A program made the position numbers and the translations under genes. From contig JAJDVX010000029.1 in assembly GCA_022825895.1 (NCBI GenBank), positions 1 through 64,000 of the forward strand: 64,000 nucleotides of DNA, written 5' to 3'. Positions 1 through 7,645 of the stretch are shown piece after piece. The stretch comes from Chloroflexota bacterium. Its GTDB lineage: Bacteria > Chloroflexota > UBA11872. Every line of letters starts with the position of its first letter. Within the stretch, counting starts at the first letter, position 1. The notes beneath the pieces were generated by a model. The model did not search any database, was not told the DNA's origin, and was given only the letters and a program-made list of their open reading frames with translations.

Positions 1-63
1 CGCAGATCACTCACGTGTCGCTCCGCAAACGGCACATCCCGGTCCTCCACCTCATCGCTGGAT

Positions 64-108
64 GTGTAAACCATGTCTCCGAACACGTGTAAATGATGTC
101 CCCGGTCT
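64..108. repeat. Tandem 22-bp imperfect repeat, possible IS481-type element end
   Basis: Two imperfect direct copies start with GTGTAAA at 64 and 87. The first reads on through CCATGTCTCCGAACA and the second through TGATGTCCCCGGTCT. Alternating TGTAAA and ATGTCTCC/ATGTCCCC words resemble the sequence beside IS481-family transposase genes, but no transposase lies in the window. It may be the edge of an element that continues to the left. Bases 1-177 hold no convincing gene. Confidence 0.3.
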
Positions 109-177
109 GCACACCCACGGGGAGAGGGAGCAAGAGGGGCCGCGCCTTTGAGGGTGCGGGGCGTTTTGCAAAGGTCT

Positions 178-1704
178 CTAGGCGGGCGTTCCGGCCTGGG
201 CCGCGATGCCGCGCAGCACCTCGTCGAACTCCCGCGTGCGGTCGTCCGACGGGGGCGCCGTCAGCAACGTCCCGGCGACGGCCGCCAGCCCGCCCGCGAG
301 GAATCCGGGCAGGGCGGGCATTACGTCGAACATGCCTTGCGGCCCTCCGGACAGCACGAACTGCCAGAGCGACGCCACCACGAATCCGACCACCACGCCC
401 GCCAGAGCGCCGCCGAAGTTAAAGCGCCGCCAGTAGAGCGCCAGGATCACCGCCGGGCCGAAAGTTGCGCCCATGCCACCCCAGGCGTAGGCCACCAGGT
501 TGAGCACCGTATCGGGGAAGGCGATGGACAGGTATCCCGCCAGCGCTCCAATCACCACCAGCAGCGCACGCCCCAGCCACACCCGTTGCGAAGCGCCCAG
601 GGCGCTCGCGTACCGGCGCAGCAGCGGCAGGTCGCCGGCCGCAATGGCCGACGCCAACAGCAGCTGCGAGTCCGCCGTGCTCATCACGGCCGCAATAACC
701 GCCGTCAGCAGCAAGCCGCCAATGATGGCCGGAAAGAAATAGTCCGAAACGAGGAAGTACACGCGCTCCGCATCCGTCGTCGTGATGCCGATTTCGTCAA
801 GCGCGGGCCGCGCGAAAAGGCCGAGGAGGAAGCTCAGTGAGTAAACAAGACAGAGCCACAACGTCGACAGATTGCGGCTCTGCTTGATCCTGTCTTCGCG
901 CTCCACGGCCATGAATCGCTGCAGCACGTGCTGCGCGCCGAAGAAGCCGAGCCCCCACCCCATCGTGCCCAGGACAAATACCGGAGTGACTACCCCGCCC
1001 CGGTCGTCGGTGAATGGGTTCATAAAGCCCGTCGCGCCGCCGCCCACGCCGCCGAGCGGGTCTTCGGCCGCCACGATCACCGTCGTCAGCATGATGACGA
1101 AGCCAACGAGGATCAATACGGCCTGGAAAACGTCGGTCCGTGAGACAGCCAGAAAACCGCCGATGAACGTGTACGACGAGACGGCAATGAGGGTGAGAAT
1201 CAGCCCCAGTGTCGGATCCAGGCCGAATTCCGTGTTGAGCAGTTTCGACCCGGCGACCAGGCCCGACGTGATGTAGAAGACGACAAAGAAGATTGTGAAC
1301 GCTGCGCAGATCGCTCGAAGAACCTGGCTCCGGTCACCCAGGCGGCGCTCAAGGAACTCGGGAATCGTCAGCGCGTCCTCCATCGAAACGGTGTAGCGGC
1401 GCAGGCGTCTCGCGACGATGGTCCAGTTAATCCAGGCGCCAATCACGAGGAATACGACCAGCCACAGCTGATTCGCCCCGCTCGTGAACGCCAGCGCCGG
1501 GAATACCAGCATCGTCCAGCCGCTGGTGGTGGACGACCCGGCGCTCAGCGCGGTCGTGAAGCTGCTGAGCCGCCGGCGGCCCAGCACGTAGTCCGACATC
1601 GCCGACATCTGGCGCACCCGGACGATCGCGATGCCGATCAAAATCGCGAAGTACGCGATGAATACCGTGATGGTCCACGCGGTGCTCAACGCGTCCGGGG
1701 TCAT
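178..1704 (-). CDS. Sodium:solute symporter, PutP (proline) subfamily
   Basis: A 508-residue integral membrane protein of the SSS family, closest by motif to the Na+/proline symporter PutP. The DYVLGRRRLSSF signature is at residues 38-49, followed by SAGSSTTSGW at 54-63. Further PutP hallmarks are the FIGGFLAVS segment, MGWGLGFFG and the AAVMST helix with the conserved Ser-Thr pair. It should import a small solute, perhaps proline, with Na+. In E. coli PutP the Na+-ligand Asp55 sits in SAGASDMSGW; here the aligned residue is Thr59, so the ion or substrate may differ. It ends with TAG at 178-180. The next minus-strand gene upstream starts from a separate lipoprotein start 1.2 kb away. Confidence 0.9.
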   Translation of the reverse strand: MTPDALSTAWTITVFIAYFAILIGIAIVRVRQMSAMSDYVLGRRRLSSFTTALSAGSSTTSGWTMLVFPALAFTSGANQLWLVVFLVIGAWINWTIVARRLRRYTVSMEDALTIPEFLERRLGDRSQVLRAICAAFTIFFVVFYITSGLVAGSKLLNTEFGLDPTLGLILTLIAVSSYTFIGGFLAVSRTDVFQAVLILVGFVIMLTTVIVAAEDPLGGVGGGATGFMNPFTDDRGGVVTPVFVLGTMGWGLGFFGAQHVLQRFMAVEREDRIKQSRNLSTLWLCLVYSLSFLLGLFARPALDEIGITTTDAERVYFLVSDYFFPAIIGGLLLTAVIAAVMSTADSQLLLASAIAAGDLPLLRRYASALGASQRVWLGRALLVVIGALAGYLSIAFPDTVLNLVAYAWGGMGATFGPAVILALYWRRFNFGGALAGVVVGFVVASLWQFVLSGGPQGMFDVMPALPGFLAGGLAAVAGTLLTAPPSDDRTREFDEVLRGIAAQAGTPA

Positions 1705-1738
1705 TCGCGGGCTTTCCGCCAGCCGTGAAGTTCAGGGA

Positions 1739-2911
1739 CTACGGCCGCGGCGCCGGCCCCAGCACGGTGTATTTTCTGTCCTCAGTCCGCTCAGCCGTCG
1801 GCAGCACTTCCACCACAACGCGCGAGAGCCCAACCACCTCGCCCTGCTCGTCAAAGCTGTAGTTGTCACCGATCGCGCCGCTCCAGGTGATCTGGTACAT
1901 GCAGTCGCGGAAGCCGTCGGCGTCCTGGTCGTCGCCGGTCTGCTTCAGGCACTCGGCGGTGATGTACACGTCGTCGTAGGCCGAGCCCAGGTGCCAGGGC
2001 AGCGTGACGTAGTTGTAGCGCTCCCTGAAGTCGGCCAGAACCTCCTGCGCCTTTGCGTTGTCGGGATCGAGGTCCGCGGTGATCGCCTTCATGCCGGTCG
2101 CCGCGTCGCCGGCGATCTCCAGGGCGGTCGTGCCCACGGAAATCGTCTCCGCGTAGATCGGCCCGTCATAGCCGAGTTCCCGCGCCTGCTTGATAATGGT
2201 GCCGGCCGACGCCTCGGACTGCGGCGCCAGGTGCAGGGCATCGGGGTTGGCGTCGAAGAGCTTCGTCAGCTGCGACCTGAAGTCGGTCACGTCGGAGGCG
2301 TAGTACTCCTCGGCCACGATCGTGCCGCCGCGCTCCTCAAATTGGGCGACTGTCGTGCGCCGGACGCCCTCGGCGTAGTCGGTCGTTTCGGTAATCGTCG
2401 CAAGCCCGCGAATCCCGTCGGCCCAGAGCACGTTGCCCGTGTCAATGCCGACCTGGATGTCGCTGATCTGGGTTCGGAAGATGTAGTCCCCCGCGTTGGC
2501 AATATCCGGGTTGCTGGCCAGCCCGGAGAACAGGATCACGCCGTCGGCCTCGGCCAGCGGCGCCGCTCCCAACATGGCCCCGCTGCAGGACGTGCCCAGG
2601 ATGATCTTGATCCCATCCACCTCGGTCAGCTTCTTATAGGCCGTGATCGCGTCCTGCGCGTTGCACTTGGAGTCCTCGACGATGAACTCGATCGGGCGCC
2701 CATTCACCCCGCCTGCCGCGTTGATCTCGTCCAGCGCCATCTGCTTGGCCTGGCTGGCGACGGTGCCGTAGGTCTCGCCGGCGCCGGTGAGCGACTCCAT
2801 CACGCCGATGCGGAATGGCTTGTTCGAGTCTTCGCCGCAGGCCTGGAGGGTCAGCGCCAGGATCGCAAGAAGCCCGAGGACAAGAAGCCGTCGCCTAAAC
2901 GCTTGGTGCAT
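1739..2911 (-). CDS. ABC transporter substrate-binding lipoprotein (branched-chain amino acid type, periplasmic binding protein family)
   Basis: I place the start at ATG 2911 rather than further upstream. It is preceded by GGAG with a 6-nt spacer and begins a lipoprotein signal (MHQAFRRRLLVLG, lipobox LQAC), so the mature protein is anchored by a lipidated Cys. The body has the type-I periplasmic binding fold of Leu/Ile/Val or amide-binding proteins (LivJ/UrtA family): FRIGVMESLTGAG near the N-terminus, ALDEINAAGGVNGRPI, then ILGTSCSGAML. About 390 residues is normal. No permease or ATPase genes of an ABC system are adjacent, so its transporter partners lie elsewhere or it is an orphan sensor or binding protein. 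The substrate is unknown. Confidence 0.85.
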   Translation of the reverse strand: MHQAFRRRLLVLGLLAILALTLQACGEDSNKPFRIGVMESLTGAGETYGTVASQAKQMALDEINAAGGVNGRPIEFIVEDSKCNAQDAITAYKKLTEVDGIKIILGTSCSGAMLGAAPLAEADGVILFSGLASNPDIANAGDYIFRTQISDIQVGIDTGNVLWADGIRGLATITETTDYAEGVRRTTVAQFEERGGTIVAEEYYASDVTDFRSQLTKLFDANPDALHLAPQSEASAGTIIKQARELGYDGPIYAETISVGTTALEIAGDAATGMKAITADLDPDNAKAQEVLADFRERYNYVTLPWHLGSAYDDVYITAECLKQTGDDQDADGFRDCMYQITWSGAIGDNYSFDEQGEVVGLSRVVVEVLPTAERTEDRKYTVLGPAPRP

Positions 2912-3043
2912 GGAGCGCTCCAGTGGGCCTACGTCCGGTCGGTCCGCGACCTCTCGCCGCGACGCGCGGTGTGACTCGCACATTGAATCCGCCGATGGGG
3001 AATCGACGAGGCCCCGAATTCGAGTTGCGCCAACCACCGTGGG

Positions 3044-4780
3044 CTACCGCTGCTGATCCACGGTCACCGTCACGATGTCCACGCCGTGGTATTTCTGGTG
3101 CTGCACCGACGCCGCGTAGTGCCACAACAGCCTGAATGACACCTCGCGCTCGTCCGGAGCGGGCGGCATTTCGTTCAGGTAGGCGAGTTGGTCTTCCATG
3201 TTGGCGCCTTCGAGCGCCGTCACGAACTCCATCTCGGCCGTGCGGTCGTTCATACGCGCCGAAACCGACAGTTGCCGGCCGCGCTCGGCCGCTTCATCGG
3301 ATTCCTGAAGCAGGATCGATAACGTTTCCTCGCCGGCCGAAGCCAGGCGGTCCGCTGAAGCGGCATTCCAGCCATGCTTCGACGCAAAGCCGCGCAGGAA
3401 CTCTTCGATTGCCGGCAGCGCATCCATGGCCAGGGCCGTCTGCAACCGCCGGCGCCGCGGGCTGGTCAGCTCCATGAACACCATCATGACGATCGCCACC
3501 ACCGCGCCGGAGGTCATCCCGTTGCCCAGCAGGACCCCTATGAAGCCATCGCCCAGCAAGTCGGGAAAGATCAGCTGACTCTGAAAACCCGCACCAATCC
3601 AGAACGACAGGCCAACAATCGCGGCGGTCCGGTGGTTAACTCCGCCCTGAACGACGATCCTCATGCCCTGGACGAACAGGATCCCGATCAGGAAGGCGAT
3701 ATACGCGGCCGCTACCGGGGAGGGGATCGCAATCAGGAGGGCCGCCACCTTGGGCAGGAACGCCAGCGCCACAAAGATGACGCCGATCACCACACCCACG
3801 CGTCGCGCCGCGATGCCGGTGACCTCGGTGAGCGGGATGCTGCTCGAATATGTGGTGTTGGGCAGCGTCCCCAGCAAGCCGGAGAGCAGGTTTCCGACCC
3901 CGTCCGAGTTCAATGCGCCCTGCACCACCCGGAAGTCCGTCGCTTGCGGCCGCCGACGCGAGACGCGCTGAATGGCCACGCTGTCGCCGATCGTCTCGAT
4001 GGCGCCCACGATCGTGACCATTACGAAGGCCGGCAGCAGGGCCCAGAACTTCACGTCCGGCGTCACGTCGAATCCCGGCCAGGCGCCCCACGGAATGCCG
4101 ATCCAGTCGGCGTCCAGCACTCCGGACAGGTCATAGATGCCAAAGAGCCCCGACACCGCGCATCCCACCACCAGGGCGATCAACGGCGACCACAGACGCC
4201 AGGCCGGCGGCGCGCGCAAAACCAGCGCGACCACGGTTGTGAGCGTCAGCAGGGCCGCCACCGGTGCGGCCGCGTCGGATGAACCCTCGGGCACATCGGC
4301 CAGGGCATCGAAGAGCAGCGGCACGATCGTCACGGCGATCAACATGATGACCGTCCCGGTCACCGCCGGCGTGAAAATGCGCCGCAGCAGCGCCAGGCGC
4401 GACGCCAGCAGGAACTGGATGAGCGACGAGATGACGATCAAGGTCGCCATCGTGGCCGGACCGCCCACCGCGAGCGCGCCGATGCAGACGGCGATGAATG
4501 CGCCGGACGTTCCCATAAACAGGATGTGCCCGGACCCGATCCGACCCACTCGAACCGCCTGCAGAATCGTAGAGACCCCGCTCACCAGAAGCGCGGCAAA
4601 TACGGCCCACGCCGTGTATTCCGCGGGCTGCCCGGCAATCTGGAGCACGATGACGACGCCCAGGACCACCGGGGCCAGCATGATCAGGGCGGCCTGAAAG
4701 CCGGCGCCGATGGCGAGCGGAGCGGGAGGCTTCTCGTCCGGCTCGTAGCGGATGTGTTCGTTCACATGCTCCGTCGCCAT
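3044..4780 (-). CDS. NCS2-family (xanthine/uracil) permease with extra C-terminal cytoplasmic ATPase-like domain
   Basis: The first ~440 residues form a multi-helix NCS2 nucleobase permease: GSGHILFMGTSGAF in helix 3, AIETIGDSVAIQ as the NCS2 signature loop, and LPNTTYSSS after it. The family normally ends here at about 430-460 residues. This protein continues for ~130 soluble residues (from about ALPAIEEFLRGFASKHG to VDIVTVTVDQQR) that look like a degenerate HATPase/anti-sigma (RsbW-like) fold, with a GEETL helix and a terminal IVTVTV strand. I infer a regulatory tail; nucleotide binding is not demonstrated because the classic N-box and G-boxes are not clear. It lies in the same direction as the binding protein downstream. 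Confidence 0.8.
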   Translation of the reverse strand: MATEHVNEHIRYEPDEKPPAPLAIGAGFQAALIMLAPVVLGVVIVLQIAGQPAEYTAWAVFAALLVSGVSTILQAVRVGRIGSGHILFMGTSGAFIAVCIGALAVGGPATMATLIVISSLIQFLLASRLALLRRIFTPAVTGTVIMLIAVTIVPLLFDALADVPEGSSDAAAPVAALLTLTTVVALVLRAPPAWRLWSPLIALVVGCAVSGLFGIYDLSGVLDADWIGIPWGAWPGFDVTPDVKFWALLPAFVMVTIVGAIETIGDSVAIQRVSRRRPQATDFRVVQGALNSDGVGNLLSGLLGTLPNTTYSSSIPLTEVTGIAARRVGVVIGVIFVALAFLPKVAALLIAIPSPVAAAYIAFLIGILFVQGMRIVVQGGVNHRTAAIVGLSFWIGAGFQSQLIFPDLLGDGFIGVLLGNGMTSGAVVAIVMMVFMELTSPRRRRLQTALAMDALPAIEEFLRGFASKHGWNAASADRLASAGEETLSILLQESDEAAERGRQLSVSARMNDRTAEMEFVTALEGANMEDQLAYLNEMPPAPDEREVSFRLLWHYAASVQHQKYHGVDIVTVTVDQQR

Positions 4781-5072
4781 CGTTCACACCAGGACATTCT
4801 TACCGGCGGTAAATGCTGCCACACTCACGCTTGCCGTTCACTCGTGACACTGAGCCTTTACCGGTCCGCGGTGTCCGTCGATTCCCTTCACCGCCGCGCG
4901 GAAACGTGCGTGGCTCAGGCCGTGTGGCGGTGCGGTGGGCCGCCGGATCGAGGCCGGTTCCAACGTCCAAGCGTCGTTCTTCCCCTCACCTCACGGCGAT
5001 GGTAGGGTGAGCGCCTTTTTTGTGGGATCCGGCGCCAACGCCGACCCCAAAGACCCGAATGCTGATGCGTAC

Positions 5073-5471
5073 ATGAGCGACGACCTCCGCGACCGGGCGA
5101 CTTGTGTCCTGATTCGGGACGGCAAGCTGCTGCTAGTCGCGGATAGCGAATCCGTCTTCATGCTGCCCGGCGGTGGCGTGGATCCTGGCGAAACCATCAA
5201 GGCGGCCGCGGAGCGCGAACTACTTGAAGAAACGGGCCTAAACGCCACCCGAATCGACTATCTGTACTCCTTTGACACGGCAGTCAATCGCCATCACGTC
5301 TTCATTATCGAAGCCGACGGCATGCTCGACGCACACAAGATCGAATCCGACGGCGAAATCCATGGGTTCCTTTGGTGGGACATGGAAGCCGATCTGCCCG
5401 TCTACCCACACGTCACGTCAGTACGACGCAGGCTGCGCGCCGCGGATCCGGCAGGCAGACCACTGAACTAG
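5073..5471 (+). CDS. Nudix hydrolase
   Basis: A 132-residue protein from ATG 5073. The complete Nudix box is present: GGGVDPGETIKAAAERELLEETGL, matching GX5EX7REUXEEXGU, in the middle of the protein. Nudix enzymes hydrolyse nucleoside diphosphates linked to another moiety; the substrate cannot be read from sequence. The open frame extends upstream to 4935 through a GTG at 5007, but the first ~46 residues have no family similarity, so the internal ATG is preferred although no clear ribosome binding site precedes it. It stands alone between the divergent permease and the downstream enolase-superfamily gene. Confidence 0.8.
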   Translation: MSDDLRDRATCVLIRDGKLLLVADSESVFMLPGGGVDPGETIKAAAERELLEETGLNATRIDYLYSFDTAVNRHHVFIIEADGMLDAHKIESDGEIHGFLWWDMEADLPVYPHVTSVRRRLRAADPAGRPLN

Positions 5472-5570
5472 CGTCGAATCGCGCTGCGCGATTGGTAAGC
5501 CCGCGAGGCGACTGTGGATGCACCGTCTACATACTTGACTACCCGGGTCTCTCGGTAGCCTGTGATTCAG

Positions 5571-6713
5571 ATGTCTGAAAGCATCACCTTCCGCACCCTT
5601 CGCTACGCCTCCGTCACCGTCAACGACCGTACCCAGTGGAACTTCGCGGAGATCGGGGACGACCAGGGCCTGACCGCCGTCGTTGAGACGACCTCCGGGG
5701 GCGACGTCGCCAGCCGGCTGACCCCACTCATGCAGGCCCTGGCCGGGCGCCCAATTGACGACGAGGCTGAGGTCGTTCGAGTCGCCGGGCTCGGCCTGCG
5801 AGAGGTCACGCAGGACTTCGCCCTGGCCACCGCCGTCAGTGCCGTACGCACTGCCCTGGTGGACATTCGCGCCCAGCGAGATGGCCTTTCCCTCACCCGG
5901 GCTCTAGGCGGTCAGTCCGTCGACAGCGTGGAGCTCTACGCCAACACCAATCGGTATTTGCTGACGACGGACCGGAATCCCCGCGATTTCGCGGCTACCG
6001 CCGAACGCGCCGCCCGTGATGGCTTCCGCACTATCAAATGCACCCCGTTCGACGAGGTCGATCCCAGGGCTCCCGCTGCCGATCTCGCGGAACTGGCCCG
6101 ACCGGCGATCCAACGCTTGGCCGCCGCGCGCCGCGCCATCGGTCCGGACGTCACCCTGCTGGTGGACTGCCACAGCCGCTTTGACCTGCGGTCGGCGTGC
6201 GCCGTGGCCGAGGCGTTAGCGGAGCTCGATGTCGGCTGGTTCGAGGAGCCGGTCAATCCGGAACGAGATCCGGACATCCTGGAGGAGATCGCTGCTCGTG
6301 TTTCCATGCCTGTTGCCGGCGGGGAGCACGCCTATGGGGCCGAGTTTTTCCGGCGGCTGGTCGATTCAGGCGCCGTCACCGTCGCCATGCCGGACATCAA
6401 GCACTGCGGCGGCGTTCGCGAGGCGGTCCGGGCGGCCGAGCTTGTTGCTTGCCATGGTGGCCGCACGTCCCTTCACGGCCCCAGCGGCCCCGTGTCCATC
6501 CTGGCCGGGGGGCACGTCACCGCCGCCATGCCCGCGGCTCTCCCGCTGGAGTTCGGCGTCTACGAATGCCCCTGGCGCGCCGACCTGATCGACCCGCCTG
6601 AACAGGTTCGCGACGGCCGCCTGCGTCTCCCCACCGGCCCAGGCCTCGGCGCCCATCTCAACCCCGCAACCCTCGAACGCCACGGTCAAGCCTGGCGCCC
6701 CGCCTTTTCCTGA
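5571..6713 (+). CDS. Enolase-superfamily enzyme (mandelate racemase/muconate lactonizing type)
   Basis: A 380-residue member of the enolase superfamily, which abstracts a proton alpha to a carboxylate and stabilises the enolate with Mg2+. Counting from ATG 5571, the metal ligands are visible in order: Asp199 (LLVDCHSRF), Glu225 (WFEEPVNP) and Glu252 (AGGEHAYG). A catalytic-strand lysine is at about 156 (TIKCTPFDE), and PDIKHCGG and LHGPSGPVS follow near the C-terminus. These support a sugar-acid dehydratase or racemase-like enzyme, but the exact substrate is not predictable. The frame is open from GTG 5562; ATG 5571 is preferred. It begins ~100 bp after the Nudix gene. Confidence 0.85.
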   Translation: MSESITFRTLRYASVTVNDRTQWNFAEIGDDQGLTAVVETTSGGDVASRLTPLMQALAGRPIDDEAEVVRVAGLGLREVTQDFALATAVSAVRTALVDIRAQRDGLSLTRALGGQSVDSVELYANTNRYLLTTDRNPRDFAATAERAARDGFRTIKCTPFDEVDPRAPAADLAELARPAIQRLAAARRAIGPDVTLLVDCHSRFDLRSACAVAEALAELDVGWFEEPVNPERDPDILEEIAARVSMPVAGGEHAYGAEFFRRLVDSGAVTVAMPDIKHCGGVREAVRAAELVACHGGRTSLHGPSGPVSILAGGHVTAAMPAALPLEFGVYECPWRADLIDPPEQVRDGRLRLPTGPGLGAHLNPATLERHGQAWRPAFS

Positions 6714-6794
6714 TCTCTCCCGGACCCTCCGCGATGCTGAGGTGTCGCCGGCTCGACCTGTTTTGAAGCCGCGGGTTGGTTGCGGTTCGCCTGG

Positions 6795-6837
6795 GTGAGT
6801 CATAAGATGAGTCGGAATGACTCACTTCATGACTCAC
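6795..6837. promoter_or_regulatory. Operator-like repeats upstream of a VapBC pair
   Basis: GTGAGTCAT at 6795-6803 is the inverted complement of ATGACTCAC, which occurs at 6817-6825 and again at 6829-6837; a further half-site ATGAGTC lies at 6807. Such clustered half-sites just before a toxin-antitoxin operon suit autorepression by the ribbon-helix-helix antitoxin. The antitoxin start codon is 13 bp downstream. Confidence 0.55.
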
Positions 6838-6850
6838 ACGGAAGGCCGGC

Positions 6851-7114
6851 GTGAAGCAACTCACGGTCCGAGGCTTCGACGACGAACTGAGCGACGCAAT
6901 TCGGGGCCTCGCCAGGCGTGAGGGGATCTCGCTCAACAAGGCCGCGTTGCGGCTCCTGCGCAAAGGCGCCGGCCTGGACGACGGCTCCGAGCGCCGCGGC
7001 AAGATTGGTTCGTCACTGGACCACCTCTTCGGTTCGTGGACACAGGAGCAGGTTGACGAGATGAATGAGGCGCTCGAGCAATTCGAGAAGATCGATGAGG
7101 ATCTCTGGCGGTGA
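6851..7114 (+). CDS. VapB-like antitoxin (ribbon-helix-helix)
   Basis: An 87-residue protein starting at GTG 6851. The first ~45 residues, with TVRGFDDELSDAIRGLARREG and SLNKAALRLLRKG, fit a ribbon-helix-helix DNA-binding fold. The acidic C-terminal half (WTQEQVDEMNEALEQFEKIDEDLW) would wrap the toxin. Its stop overlaps the toxin start by 4 nt (GTGA at 7111-7114), giving translational coupling. It probably represses its own promoter through the GAGTCAT repeats just upstream. Confidence 0.8.
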   Translation: MKQLTVRGFDDELSDAIRGLARREGISLNKAALRLLRKGAGLDDGSERRGKIGSSLDHLFGSWTQEQVDEMNEALEQFEKIDEDLWR

Positions 7115-7509
7115 CAATTCTGCTTGACTCGAATGCCTATACGCTGTTCTGTGGTGGCCACAGGCAAGTTGGTCAGCTTGTGTACGCTGCCGAAGAAATC
7201 CTGCTATCGGCAATCGTTGTCGGTGAGTTGCTGTCTGGCTTCAGGCAGGGAACCCGCTTTGACGATAACTTTGCCGAGTTCCGTGCAATTCTCGACGACC
7301 CCTACGTTTCTGTAGTGCCCGTCGACTCCGTCACAGCCGACCGCTACGCCCGAATCTCGGCGTCGTTGCGTGCAAAAGGTCGTCCCATTCCGACCAACGA
7401 CATGTGGATCGCGGCGCACGCGATGGAAACGGGCGCCGACCTCGTGTCGGCCGACCGGCACTTCGAGCACGTCGACGGCCTTGCCTGGGTTCCGGTGTCG
7501 ATCGACTGA
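7111..7509 (+). CDS. VapC-like PIN-domain ribonuclease toxin
   Basis: A 132-residue PIN domain with the four expected acidic positions: Asp6 (LLDSNAY), a Glu in VVGELLSGF, Asp in TNDMWIAAHA and Asp in VSADRHF. PIN toxins cleave tRNA or rRNA in a Mg2+-dependent way until neutralised by the cognate antitoxin. It starts with GTG inside the stop of the antitoxin. The PIPTNDMWIAAHAMETGADLVSAD block is very close to typical chromosomal VapC proteins, so the active site looks intact. Confidence 0.85.
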   Translation: MTILLDSNAYTLFCGGHRQVGQLVYAAEEILLSAIVVGELLSGFRQGTRFDDNFAEFRAILDDPYVSVVPVDSVTADRYARISASLRAKGRPIPTNDMWIAAHAMETGADLVSADRHFEHVDGLAWVPVSID

Positions 7510-7645
7510 CACGACCATTGGGTGATGGCCGGCGACTCCGGCCGGCAGCCACGAGTCCTTCCCGAAGCCCGACACCTGACTGCCCGCGATTTGGCCCGCG
7601 CTCGGGTGGGCCGGGCCCGCGGACTTCCGGGCGCCGACTCGCCCT

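Noticed and set aside
1631..2974. Long plus-strand open frame over the binding-protein gene
   Set aside because: It is an antisense shadow; the minus-strand frame has a signal peptide, lipobox and family motifs.
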